64,000 nt of DNA, from positions 1 to 64,000 of the forward strand of contig JAUIBL010000001.1 of NCBI GenBank assembly GCA_030428355.1. Direction: 5' to 3'. Shown here one piece after another: positions 56,585 to 64,000 of this stretch. The notes below the pieces were generated by a model. It worked only from the letters and a program-made list of their open reading frames with translations. It was not told the origin of the DNA and searched no databases. Numbering within the stretch: the first letter of the stretch is position 1; every line of letters begins with the position of its first letter. This stretch comes from Alphaproteobacteria bacterium. Its GTDB lineage: Bacteria; Pseudomonadota; Alphaproteobacteria; Rhodobacterales; Rhodobacteraceae. A program made the translations under genes and the position numbers.

Positions 56585-57274
56585 GTGAGCCATCCGCATA
56601 ACGAACCTCCTCTGAACCCATTGCCCCCGGTGGTGATCGCGCTGTTTCTGGTCATTGTCGGTCTGGAAGTGGCGTTCACGTTGGGTGCGCGGGGACTGGT
56701 GGGTGGACCTCAGGCTGTGGGCTGGCGTCTGGGGACGTTGGAGCGGTTTGCCTTTTCCGCCGAGATTTTCGCCTGGATGCGCGAGTCCGGTCGGTGGCCG
56801 GTCGAGCATGTGATGCGGTTTTTCTCTTATCCGTTTGTCCATGCCAGTTTTACCCATGCGCTGTTCGCCGGAGTCATGCTCTTGGCTTTGGGCAAGATGG
56901 TGGGCGAAGCGATGGGCAGCCTTGCCGTTGTGCTGATCTTCTTTGTTTCCGCGGCTGGTGGCGCCTTTGTTTTTGCCATTGCAACGGGCAGTTCGGTTCC
57001 GTTGATCGGGGCGTTTCCCGCGGTTTACGGCCTGATCGGTGGCTTCACCTACCTGTTATGGGTGCGGCTTGGACAATTGGGTGAAAAACAGATCCGGGCC
57101 TTTACCCTCATTGGGTTTCTGCTGGCGATCCAGTTGATTTTCGGGCTTCTTTTCGGGGCCAATTCCGAATGGGTCGCGGACCTGGCAGGGTTTGCCATCG
57201 GGTTTGCCCTGTCCATTGTTCTTGTGCCCGGTGGCCTGTCGCGGCTGGTCGAGCGGCTTCGTCAGCGCAACTAA
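56585..57274 (+). CDS. rhomboid-like membrane protein lacking catalytic residues
   Basis: 229 residues, about six to seven helices, with the rhomboid layout (RFFSYPFVHASFTHALF at the L1/helix 2 region, then the helix 4 and helix 6 sites). The helix 4 GxSG position reads IGAFPAVYGLIGG, so Phe-Pro stands where Ser-Gly should be, and the helix 6 His position reads VADLAGFAIG, with Asp. The oxyanion Asn is Gly in HALFAGVM. It is therefore a predicted pseudoprotease, which may bind membrane clients. Its stop overlaps the murJ stop region on the other strand. Confidence 0.8.
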   Translation: MSHPHNEPPLNPLPPVVIALFLVIVGLEVAFTLGARGLVGGPQAVGWRLGTLERFAFSAEIFAWMRESGRWPVEHVMRFFSYPFVHASFTHALFAGVMLLALGKMVGEAMGSLAVVLIFFVSAAGGAFVFAIATGSSVPLIGAFPAVYGLIGGFTYLLWVRLGQLGEKQIRAFTLIGFLLAIQLIFGLLFGANSEWVADLAGFAIGFALSIVLVPGGLSRLVERLRQRN

Positions 57275-58815
57275 CGGCGGCGTCGGAACGCGTCACGGAA
57301 CTCGCGCAGCGAAAAGGCACCGATGATCTGGCCGATGACGGCGTAGCTTGCCATGCCGATGGCGATCAGCAGAAGAAGCGCGGCAAACCGAATGCCCGCC
57401 ATGGCAAGGAACGGGCCCAGGACCAACGTGCTGCCCCACAAGACGCCCCCCATCGCAACCGACGCGAGGATCACCCTCAGGGTGCGCTTTCGAAAACGAT
57501 CGTCGAACCGGGCCACGTCACCCATCCTCCGCCCCCCCTGCGCCAGCATCCACACCATGACCCAGCCTGCGAGGGTTGTTGCAATCGCTGGCGCGATCCA
57601 CCCGATCACCGGTGCCAGGCCAATCGCCACAACTGCGTTCACGATCATGGCCCAGACCGCATAGCGGAAGGGCGATTTCGTGTCTTCGCGGGCAAAGAAC
57701 AGGGGCTGCAGGACCTTCTGCAGGACAAAGGCCGGAAGCCCCAAACCGTAGATCGCGACGGCGGCGGCGATGGCGGCTGAATCGTCGGCGCCTGTCGCAC
57801 CGCGTTCGAACAGGACCGAGACCAGCGGCAGGGGGATCACGACCAGCGCGACGGCAGCGGGGATGGTCAGCGCCAGCGACAGTTCTCCGGCGCGCGAAAA
57901 CGCATGTTTCGCACCGCTGTCATCCTGCGCGCTGAGGCGGCGGGACAGGTCGGGAAGCAGCACGATGCCGACCGCAATTCCGACGACCCCAAGCGGCAAC
58001 TGATAGAGCCGGTCGGCGGCATAGAGCCAGCCCACGGCCTTGTCGAAATGGGACGCAACCTGTTGGCCGACCAGCAGATTGATCTGCATCACCCCCCCGG
58101 CCAGCGCGGCCGGAATGGCGACGATGAGCAACCGTTTCATCTCGGGCGTCCAGCGCGGTCGGGTAGGGCGGAGGCGGATGCCGGCGCGTTCGGCGGCGAT
58201 CCAGACAAGAGCGAGCTGGGCGATGCCCGCGACAGGCACGGTCCAGACCAGCCAACGGATGACTTCACCGCCGGTATAGGCTGCCCAAGCCATTGAGATA
58301 CAGACAAAAATATTTAGAAACACCGGTGCGGCAGCGGCGGCGGCAAAGCGGCCCGTGGCGTTCAGAACGCCGGAGAACAGGGCGGTCAGCGACATCAGCA
58401 GGATGTAGGGAAAGACGACGCGGCCGTATTCGACCGTCAGATCGAACCGCGCGTCACCGGCAAAACCACCGGCGGTCAGCCAGACCAGACCGGGCATGAA
58501 GACCATGGCAACGGCGCTGAGGATGAGCAGCACGAAGGCGAGACCGGACAGCGCCTGGGTGGCAAATCCGACTGGGTTGTCATCGCTCTCCAACCGCTTG
58601 GAAAACATGGGAACAAAGGAGGCGTTGAAGGCGCCTTCGGCAAAGAAGCGGCGGAACATGTTGGGCAGGCGGAAGGCGGCGACGAAAGCGTCCATGACGG
58701 GGCCGGGGCCGATGAAAGCGAGGATCATGACCTCGCGCAGGACGCCCAGAATGCGGCTCATGAGGGTCCAGAACCCGACGGTGAGAACACCGGAAATGAG
58801 GCGGATCGGTTTCAT
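57271..58815 (-). CDS. murJ: lipid II flippase MurJ
   Basis: 514 residues with about 14 helices of the MVF family. The start MKPIRLISGVLTVGFWTLMS and the first-domain MDAFVAAFRLPNMFRRFFAEGAF are diagnostic, including the central cavity arginines. It flips lipid II to the periplasm for peptidoglycan synthesis. In relatives it directly follows glnD; here 2.6 kb of accessory DNA lies between. Confidence 0.95.
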   Translation of the reverse strand: MKPIRLISGVLTVGFWTLMSRILGVLREVMILAFIGPGPVMDAFVAAFRLPNMFRRFFAEGAFNASFVPMFSKRLESDDNPVGFATQALSGLAFVLLILSAVAMVFMPGLVWLTAGGFAGDARFDLTVEYGRVVFPYILLMSLTALFSGVLNATGRFAAAAAAPVFLNIFVCISMAWAAYTGGEVIRWLVWTVPVAGIAQLALVWIAAERAGIRLRPTRPRWTPEMKRLLIVAIPAALAGGVMQINLLVGQQVASHFDKAVGWLYAADRLYQLPLGVVGIAVGIVLLPDLSRRLSAQDDSGAKHAFSRAGELSLALTIPAAVALVVIPLPLVSVLFERGATGADDSAAIAAAVAIYGLGLPAFVLQKVLQPLFFAREDTKSPFRYAVWAMIVNAVVAIGLAPVIGWIAPAIATTLAGWVMVWMLAQGGRRMGDVARFDDRFRKRTLRVILASVAMGGVLWGSTLVLGPFLAMAGIRFAALLLLIAIGMASYAVIGQIIGAFSLREFRDAFRRRR

Positions 58816-59114
58816 GCGGACTCCTTGCGCGTGACGACCGGGGTAGAGCAGAAATGGCGCGGCGAAAAGTGCCTCTTGTACGGTTGGGCGCAGTCTGCCG
58901 TACGGTTCAAGGCCGGATTCCGGCCTTTTTCAAGGGCGTTTGCGGGGTTCCCGTCCCGGAGGGGCGCACCCGTACGACAGGGACCCGCGAACCGTAAGGT
59001 TCGTCCGTACGGTTGAGCCGATCCGGCCCGGCGGACGCATGCGCACGGCGCGCTTACCTTTTGTCAACGCTTGCGCGTCAGAGTGGTCTGACCTGCCATG
59101 CTCGGGATTCGGAC
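58816..59114. repeat. CCGTACGGTT repeats in the murJ upstream region
   Basis: About 300 bp without a gene. CCGTACGGTT occurs exactly at 58898-58907 and 59005-59014, with variants at 58877-58885 (TGTACGGTT), 58970-58976 (CCGTACG) and 58991-58998 (CCGTAAGG). The core CCGTACGG is self-complementary. An intrinsic terminator lies inside the stretch (58909-58930). The spacing is irregular, so this is not a CRISPR array. Confidence 0.55.
58909..58930 (+). terminator. orphan intrinsic terminator
   Basis: Stem AAGGCCGG (58909-58916) / CCGGCCTT (58920-58927) with a 3-nt loop, continuing in T. It points rightward, yet no plus-strand gene lies upstream between 57274 and here. It may end a small RNA transcribed from about 58830. 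Confidence 0.6.
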
Positions 59115-59429
59115 GTGTATATCTACAACCTGTCACCCATCGAGGACATCCATACCGATTGGCTGCGCAGCCATCTGCGGTTTGTCCTGAACGAAGTCAA
59201 TCACGGGGCGCGATATGCGATCCTGCGGCGGGGTAAGCCGGTTGCCGGGCTTGTGCCCATCACCGAAGCGCGGGCGCTGTTCGAGGCCACCCGCGCCGAC
59301 CGGAAATACCGCGACATGCACGCAGAGCTGAAGCGGCGCGATGAAGACCGGCTGCGGCAAGCGGTTGCCGAACAGGGGCTGGCAGAGCAGCGACAGGCAG
59401 ACCATGGACGGGCAGGATGGCCACGGTGA
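59115..59429 (+). CDS. Phd/YefM-like antitoxin, orphan
   Basis: 104 residues from GTG 59115 (an upstream ATG at 59013 would add a Cys-rich stretch that does not fit). The Phd/YefM DNA-binding fold is seen in RSHLRFVLNEVNHGARYAIL followed by RRGKPVAGLVPITEARAL. The C-terminal half is charged and helical (YRDMHAELKRRDEDRLRQAV), as in antitoxin tails that neutralise a toxin. No RelE/Doc-type toxin gene is beside it; the next gene is on the other strand. Possibly a solitary regulator or remnant. Confidence 0.6.
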   Translation: MYIYNLSPIEDIHTDWLRSHLRFVLNEVNHGARYAILRRGKPVAGLVPITEARALFEATRADRKYRDMHAELKRRDEDRLRQAVAEQGLAEQRQADHGRAGWPR

Positions 59430-59518
59430 CAGGCACAGACGGAACCGCGCAGATGATGCCGTGTCTTGTGGCGTTTCTGTGCCTCTGGAGGTGGTTCATG
59501 GCGCGGTTCCGGCGGGTG

Positions 59519-61405
59519 TCAGGCGATCTCGGCGAAGGGTGTGTCGATGACACCGACCACCGGCATGAGCAGATCCGTGCTGCCCGACACAGCCGCAGCC
59601 AGCGATGCGTCGGCCAACCCCTGTGCGGTGACAAGACTGTCGGCACTGCCGTCAAAGGCGTTCATCACACTGTTTGCCGCAGCAAGGTCGTTCTGGCCCT
59701 GAATGACCGCGAAATAGAGCCCGAGATCGGTCTTGGCTTCGATATGGGCCACATCGGCGGGCGATCCGGTCGCGGCGCGCGCACCGGCCAGAAGTTCGAG
59801 GATGAACGTGCTTTCAGACACGCCGCCGCGGTTCAACTGATCGGTCCAGAAATCGAACCCGGCCTGATCCGGGTTGCGGCCGAGGACATTGTTGTACACC
59901 GCGGTCACGAAGTCGCCGTCACTGACCCCGGAATAGAGCGCGACCGTTTCGGGCTGGGTGAAGAAAAGATCGGCGATCTCCTGGAAGGTGAAGTTGTTGA
60001 TCTGGAACGCGGTGGCCCAGAAGGACAGGCCCAGGGCATCGGGCGCACGGTCGAAATAGGCGATGTAAAGCTCGGTCAGGGTTGTCAGGTTCGCCGCAGA
60101 GATCAGGCCGATCCCGTCATGCTTGTCAAGTTCGAGTTGCACACCGCCTTCGGTTTCGATGGTTTCCACGCGCAGCAGGGTGGCGCGGCCCGCCGGGTCG
60201 GACCGGTCATTGACCGTGGTCACCGATCCGTTGAAGGTCAACGTCATCTCGCCCTGAGCGACGGTGTCGAAGCGCACAAGGTCATCCCCGTTGCCGCCGT
60301 CGATGCTGTCATCGCCGGACAGGTCGGACAGAACCAGATCGTCGCCATTGTAGAGCCGCATCAGTTGCGCCCCCGGCCCGTCTCGGACCGTGTCGTTCAG
60401 ATCGGTGGCAAACAGAACGGTGAGTTCCGGCGTGGTCTCGAACGTGATCGTTTCGGCATTGCCGAACCCGTCATTTGCAACCCGTCCGGTCGTGAAATCC
60501 AGATCAAGCCCCGCCGTGGCATCGCTGAACAGGAAATCGAGGATCGGCAGGCCCGCACCGGGATCGACCGTGTAGACATCGGCCCCCGGACCGCCGATCA
60601 GCGCGGCCGCCTGACCGGCAGCCAGACGGATGTCATAGGTGTCTGCGCCGGAGGTGCCTTCCAGCCCGAGATATTGCGACAGGGCGTTGCCGACATTGAG
60701 CAATGTGTCGGTAAACGTGGCATTGCCCACGGTACCCGTGTCCGCCACGCCATCGATGGCGAAGGTGACCGGAAGGTCGAGGCTGTCATAGTCGAGGAAA
60801 AATCCCGGACCGTCCGCGCCGGCGGGGACATTCAACACGATGGTATCATCGCCGGTGCTGCCGGCGATCGTGTCGCCGTCGGAACTGCCGATGCCGGCGT
60901 CGATATAGTCATTGCCGGCACTGCCTTCGAAGGCATCGTCAAAGGGCGATCCGGTGATCAGGATCGGACCATCAAGAAGCGGCAGGAAACCCGCCCATGC
61001 CTCTTGCTGATTGAACCGGCTGAGCGCCCCGCTGGCATCGATCGAAATCTCGGGCGATGCGTTGAACAATTGTGCAACCGCTGTGAAATCGGAGCGGTCG
61101 GCGATGTCGAGCACCGCGCCCTGGAACGTGGCGGCGTCCCAGGCGATGTCCGTGATCCTGCCCTGTTCGATCTCAAGCCCGTTGAACACCATCGAGGTGA
61201 TCACGCCAGAGGTGAAGCCCTGCGCATCGGTGCTGAAGCCAAGCCCGCGCAGCACGACGTTGACATTGGCCTGTGTGAACACGGTATGGGTCAACACCGC
61301 TTCGGTCGGCGTCACGGAGGTAAGCTCGACGCTCAGAAAACCGTTGGGATCGAAGAACGATTGTTCCAGAAAACGGGAGTTGTTGCCGGTGTAGGTAAAC
61401 TGCAT
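59519..61405 (-). CDS. RTX-type secreted protein with DUF4214 domain
   Basis: 628 residues from ATG 61405 (MQFTYTGNNSRFLEQS), preceded by AGGA. No signal peptide, acidic composition and few Cys, as for type I secreted proteins. Calcium-binding RTX-like units are GSAGNDYIDAG, GGPGADVYTVD and GGNGDDLVRFD. A DUF4214 domain follows with ELYIAYFDRAPDALGLSFW and VYNNVLGRNPDQAGFDFW. No ABC/HlyD secretion genes are near. Sits between glnD and murJ, where relatives usually have nothing. Confidence 0.8.
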   Translation of the reverse strand: MQFTYTGNNSRFLEQSFFDPNGFLSVELTSVTPTEAVLTHTVFTQANVNVVLRGLGFSTDAQGFTSGVITSMVFNGLEIEQGRITDIAWDAATFQGAVLDIADRSDFTAVAQLFNASPEISIDASGALSRFNQQEAWAGFLPLLDGPILITGSPFDDAFEGSAGNDYIDAGIGSSDGDTIAGSTGDDTIVLNVPAGADGPGFFLDYDSLDLPVTFAIDGVADTGTVGNATFTDTLLNVGNALSQYLGLEGTSGADTYDIRLAAGQAAALIGGPGADVYTVDPGAGLPILDFLFSDATAGLDLDFTTGRVANDGFGNAETITFETTPELTVLFATDLNDTVRDGPGAQLMRLYNGDDLVLSDLSGDDSIDGGNGDDLVRFDTVAQGEMTLTFNGSVTTVNDRSDPAGRATLLRVETIETEGGVQLELDKHDGIGLISAANLTTLTELYIAYFDRAPDALGLSFWATAFQINNFTFQEIADLFFTQPETVALYSGVSDGDFVTAVYNNVLGRNPDQAGFDFWTDQLNRGGVSESTFILELLAGARAATGSPADVAHIEAKTDLGLYFAVIQGQNDLAAANSVMNAFDGSADSLVTAQGLADASLAAAVSGSTDLLMPVVGVIDTPFAEIA

Positions 61406-61431
61406 GTGATGGTCCTGAAATGGCTTGGGGA

Positions 61432-64000
61432 TCACTGTTCCTTGGCGCGGGCGGCCCCTTCGGCGATGGCCGTCCGCAGCTTGGTTTCAAGGGATTTCTG
61501 TTTGCTTTCCGAGTGGAATTTGAGCCCGAACATGTCCTTGACATAGAAGGTGTCGACCACCTGTTCGCCATAGGTCGCGATCACGGCGGAGGCGATGTAG
61601 ACATTGGCATTGGCCAAGGTGCGGGTCAGATCGAAGAGCAGGCCCGGGCGGTCGCGGGTGTCGACCTCGATGATGGTGTAGATTTCCGATCCGTCATTGT
61701 CGAAGGTGATCGAGGTCGGCACGTTGAAGGCGCGTTCGCGTTTCTTGATCTTGTCGCGCGGTTTGATCGCGTCGCGGGGCACTATGTCGCCGCGCAGGGT
61801 CTTGGCGATCATGTCGCGCAGGCGGGGGATTCGGACGTCTTCGTAGGGCGACCCGTCGCTGTCCTGAATCCAGAAGGCGGCGGTGGCGAAACCGTCCTTC
61901 GAGGTGAAGGTGCGGGCGTCGACCACATTGGCCCCGACAAGGGCAAGCGCCCCGGCGAGGCGCGAGAAGATGCCGGGATGATCGGACAGGGCGAAACAGA
62001 CGCGGGTCGCGTCGCGGTCGTCATCGGGGTGGATGTCGATGCGGATCTCGTTGTCGGAGATGTCGCGCAGCAGTTCGGCAAACACCTTGTGGGCCGTGAC
62101 ATGCAGGCCCTGCCAATAGGGCGGGTAATGGCGCGCGGTCTCGACGCGGAGATCCTTGGCATCCCAGCCCTGAAGCGCATCGCGCAGGGTCTTCTTGGCC
62201 TCGGCACCGCGGTTCTCGCGGTTGAGCGCTTCCATCCCGTCTTCAAGCGCGCGGCGGGTCTGGCGGTAAAGCGCCCGGATCAGCGCTGCTTTCCAGTTGT
62301 TCCAGGTGCCGGGACCCACACCGCGGATGTCGCAGACGGTGAGCACGCAGAGCAGGTCAAGCCGTTCGCGGGTCTGCACCGCCTTGGCGAAATCGCGCAC
62401 GGTGCGGGGATCGGCGATGTCGCGTTTCTGGGCCATGTCGGACATCAGCAGGTGATAGCGCACCAGCCATTCGACGGTGGCGCATTCCTGTTTGTTCAGG
62501 CCCAGACGGGGTGCGACCTTGCGGGCGATCTTGGCACCAAGGACCGAGTGATCTTCGTCCTGGCCCTTGCCGATGTCGTGCAGAAGCAGGGCCACATAAA
62601 GCACCTTGCGGTTCACACCCTCCTTGAGGATGGAGCTGGCGACGGGCAGGTCTTCCTCGAGATGACCGTTTTCGATCTCGCTCAGGTGCCAGATGCATTG
62701 GATCGTGTGTTCGTCCACCGTGTAGTGGTGGTACATGTTGAACTGCATCATCGCGACGATCGGTTCGAACTCGGGGATGAAGGCCGCCAGCACGCCCAGT
62801 TCGTTCATGCGCCGCAGGGCGCGTTCGGGGTTGCCGTGTTTGAGCAGCAGATCGAGGAAGATGCGTTGGGCTTCCTTGTCGTTGCGCATGTCGCGGTCGA
62901 TGAGATGCAGGTTGGCGCTGATCAGGCGCATGGCATCGGCGTGGATCAGCAGACCGGTGCGCAGGGCCTCTTCGAAGATGCGCAGCATGTTCATCTTGTC
63001 GGCCAGAAACGCGGCGTCGTCGGTGATGGCGAGGCGGTTGTTCACCACCTCGTAGCCGTCGCGCGTCTTGGGCTGACGCTTGAAAAGCCGCATCAGAAGC
63101 GGCGGTTCCTTTTGCTGCGACGCTTCGAGCGAGGTCAGAAAGATGCGGGTCAGGTCGCCGACCGAGGTGGCATGGCGGAAGAAGTCCTGCATAAAGATCT
63201 CGACCCCGCGGCGACCGCCCTTGTCGGCATAGCCCATGCGGTCGGCCACCCCGACCTGCATGTCGAAGGTGAGCTGTTCGGTGGCGCGGCCCGAGGCGAG
63301 GTGCAGATGGCAGCGCACGGCCCAGAGAAAGTTCTCGGCCTTGACAAAGGTCGAGAATTCCTCGGGGCGGAAGACGCCGGCGCGCACCAGTTTGCTGAGG
63401 TCGTCAGTGTGGTGGATGTACTTGGCGATCCAGAACAGCGATTGCAGATCGCGCAGGCCGCCCTTGCCCTCTTTCACGTTCGGTTCGACCATGTAGCGTT
63501 GGCCCTGCTTGACGTGCCGGGCGTCACGTTCGGCCAGCTTGGCCTCGACGAATTCGACCTCGGTGCCCTTGAAGAGCGTGTTCCAGAGCTTGGTGTCGAG
63601 ATCGTCTGCCAAAGGCTCGAAGCCGACAAGAAACCGGTGTTCGAGCATCGCCGTGCGGATGGTGAAATCATCGGCCCCCAGTCGCAGGCAGTCTTTGACG
63701 GTGCGCGAGGAATGGCCGACCTTCAGCTTCAGATCCCACAGGATATAGAGCATGGATTCGATCACGCTCTCGGCCCAGGCGGTGATCTTGTAGGGTGTCA
63801 GGAACAGCAGATCGACATCCGAAAACGGGGCCATTTCGCCCCGGCCATAGCCGCCGACTGCCAGAACGCAGAGGCGTTCGCCCTCGGTCGGGTTGGGGTT
63901 GCGGTGGATGCGTTCGGTGACGATTTCAAGGGTCAGCCGGATGAGTTGATCGGTCAGCCAAGTGTAGCCCGTGGTGACCGGCAAGGCATTGCGGGGCTGC
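61432..64000 (-). CDS. glnD: bifunctional PII uridylyltransferase (partial, 5' end outside window)
   Basis: The C-terminal ~855 residues are present; the reading frame is still open at position 64000, so the start lies beyond the window. Nucleotidyltransferase motif VGGYGRGEMAPFSDVDLLFL, then the HD hydrolase with MYHHYTVDEHTIQ and LLHDIGKGQDEDHS, and two ACT domains at the C-terminus (CFALSDHPGIFSRLAGAL, VDTRDRPGLLFDLTRTLANA). It uridylylates PII proteins under nitrogen limitation and removes UMP when glutamine is high. Confidence 0.95.
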   Translation of the reverse strand, partial: QPRNALPVTTGYTWLTDQLIRLTLEIVTERIHRNPNPTEGERLCVLAVGGYGRGEMAPFSDVDLLFLTPYKITAWAESVIESMLYILWDLKLKVGHSSRTVKDCLRLGADDFTIRTAMLEHRFLVGFEPLADDLDTKLWNTLFKGTEVEFVEAKLAERDARHVKQGQRYMVEPNVKEGKGGLRDLQSLFWIAKYIHHTDDLSKLVRAGVFRPEEFSTFVKAENFLWAVRCHLHLASGRATEQLTFDMQVGVADRMGYADKGGRRGVEIFMQDFFRHATSVGDLTRIFLTSLEASQQKEPPLLMRLFKRQPKTRDGYEVVNNRLAITDDAAFLADKMNMLRIFEEALRTGLLIHADAMRLISANLHLIDRDMRNDKEAQRIFLDLLLKHGNPERALRRMNELGVLAAFIPEFEPIVAMMQFNMYHHYTVDEHTIQCIWHLSEIENGHLEEDLPVASSILKEGVNRKVLYVALLLHDIGKGQDEDHSVLGAKIARKVAPRLGLNKQECATVEWLVRYHLLMSDMAQKRDIADPRTVRDFAKAVQTRERLDLLCVLTVCDIRGVGPGTWNNWKAALIRALYRQTRRALEDGMEALNRENRGAEAKKTLRDALQGWDAKDLRVETARHYPPYWQGLHVTAHKVFAELLRDISDNEIRIDIHPDDDRDATRVCFALSDHPGIFSRLAGALALVGANVVDARTFTSKDGFATAAFWIQDSDGSPYEDVRIPRLRDMIAKTLRGDIVPRDAIKPRDKIKKRERAFNVPTSITFDNDGSEIYTIIEVDTRDRPGLLFDLTRTLANANVYIASAVIATYGEQVVDTFYVKDMFGLKFHSESKQKSLETKLRTAIAEGAARAKEQ

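Noticed and set aside
58870-59014. CRISPR array
   Set aside because: Repeats are 8-10 bp, irregularly spaced and degenerate; no cas genes.

Overview
The window looks like a chromosome segment of a GC-rich alphaproteobacterium, most likely Rhodobacteraceae (Roseobacter group). The evidence is a ccrM-type GANTC methylase next to rnhB, a petABC (cytochrome bc1) operon, a glnD-murJ-trpS neighbourhood, xerC-DUF484, a TPP-riboswitch-controlled thiBPQ operon and a BmpA-type nucleoside ABC transporter. No genus or species can be named from this sequence alone.

Positions 1 to about 15,420 are a genomic island. It ends at a tRNA-Phe gene (15421-15495, minus strand) whose 3' end faces a tyrosine-recombinase gene (14276-15376). 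Beside the integrase are two small helix-turn-helix proteins of excisionase/AlpA type, a divergent XRE repressor and a small membrane protein. The cargo is almost wholly antiphage-like. One part is a two-gene Gabija-type system (OLD/TOPRIM nuclease plus UvrD-like helicase, 9216-12804). The other is a module I cannot assign to a named system: a 1619-residue exonuclease-RecQ-UvrD fusion (115-4974), head-to-head with a SAM methyltransferase (5228-5821) that is translationally coupled to a 1050-residue HIT-PLD-SF2 helicase-DUF3427 fusion (5818-8970). This module is the best candidate for an undescribed system. The island's far end lies outside the window.

Positions 15,500 to 64,000 are mostly core chromosome. 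In order: rnhB, ccrM, an FAH-family hydrolase, an L,D-transpeptidase, a DMT exporter, a split DsbD-like pair (ccdA plus thioredoxin), aroC, thiBPQ, petABC, an outer-membrane barrel, pssA-psd, a GST, paiB, xerC-DUF484, a transaldolase, priA, an S49 peptidase, a Na/Ca exchanger, an SDR, uvrC, a PliG-like exported protein, a sulfite-exporter operon, a four-gene nucleoside ABC transporter, rimI-tsaB-nfuA, usp, a BCAT, a VOC protein, trpS, a rhomboid pseudoprotease and murJ. A small accessory insert follows (repeats, a Phd-like antitoxin, an RTX/DUF4214 protein), then glnD, which runs off the right edge.

The main non-coding finds are a TPP riboswitch with a visible Shine-Dalgarno-sequestering helix, three GANTC sites in front of ccrM, and three copies of a paired GTCGAC-centred palindrome. 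Each palindrome pair sits just after a stop codon in the same orientation, with compensatory arm changes between copies. There is also a pair of identical-architecture dyads exactly 84 bp apart upstream of the Gabija operon. I saw no CRISPR array, rRNA or IS element.
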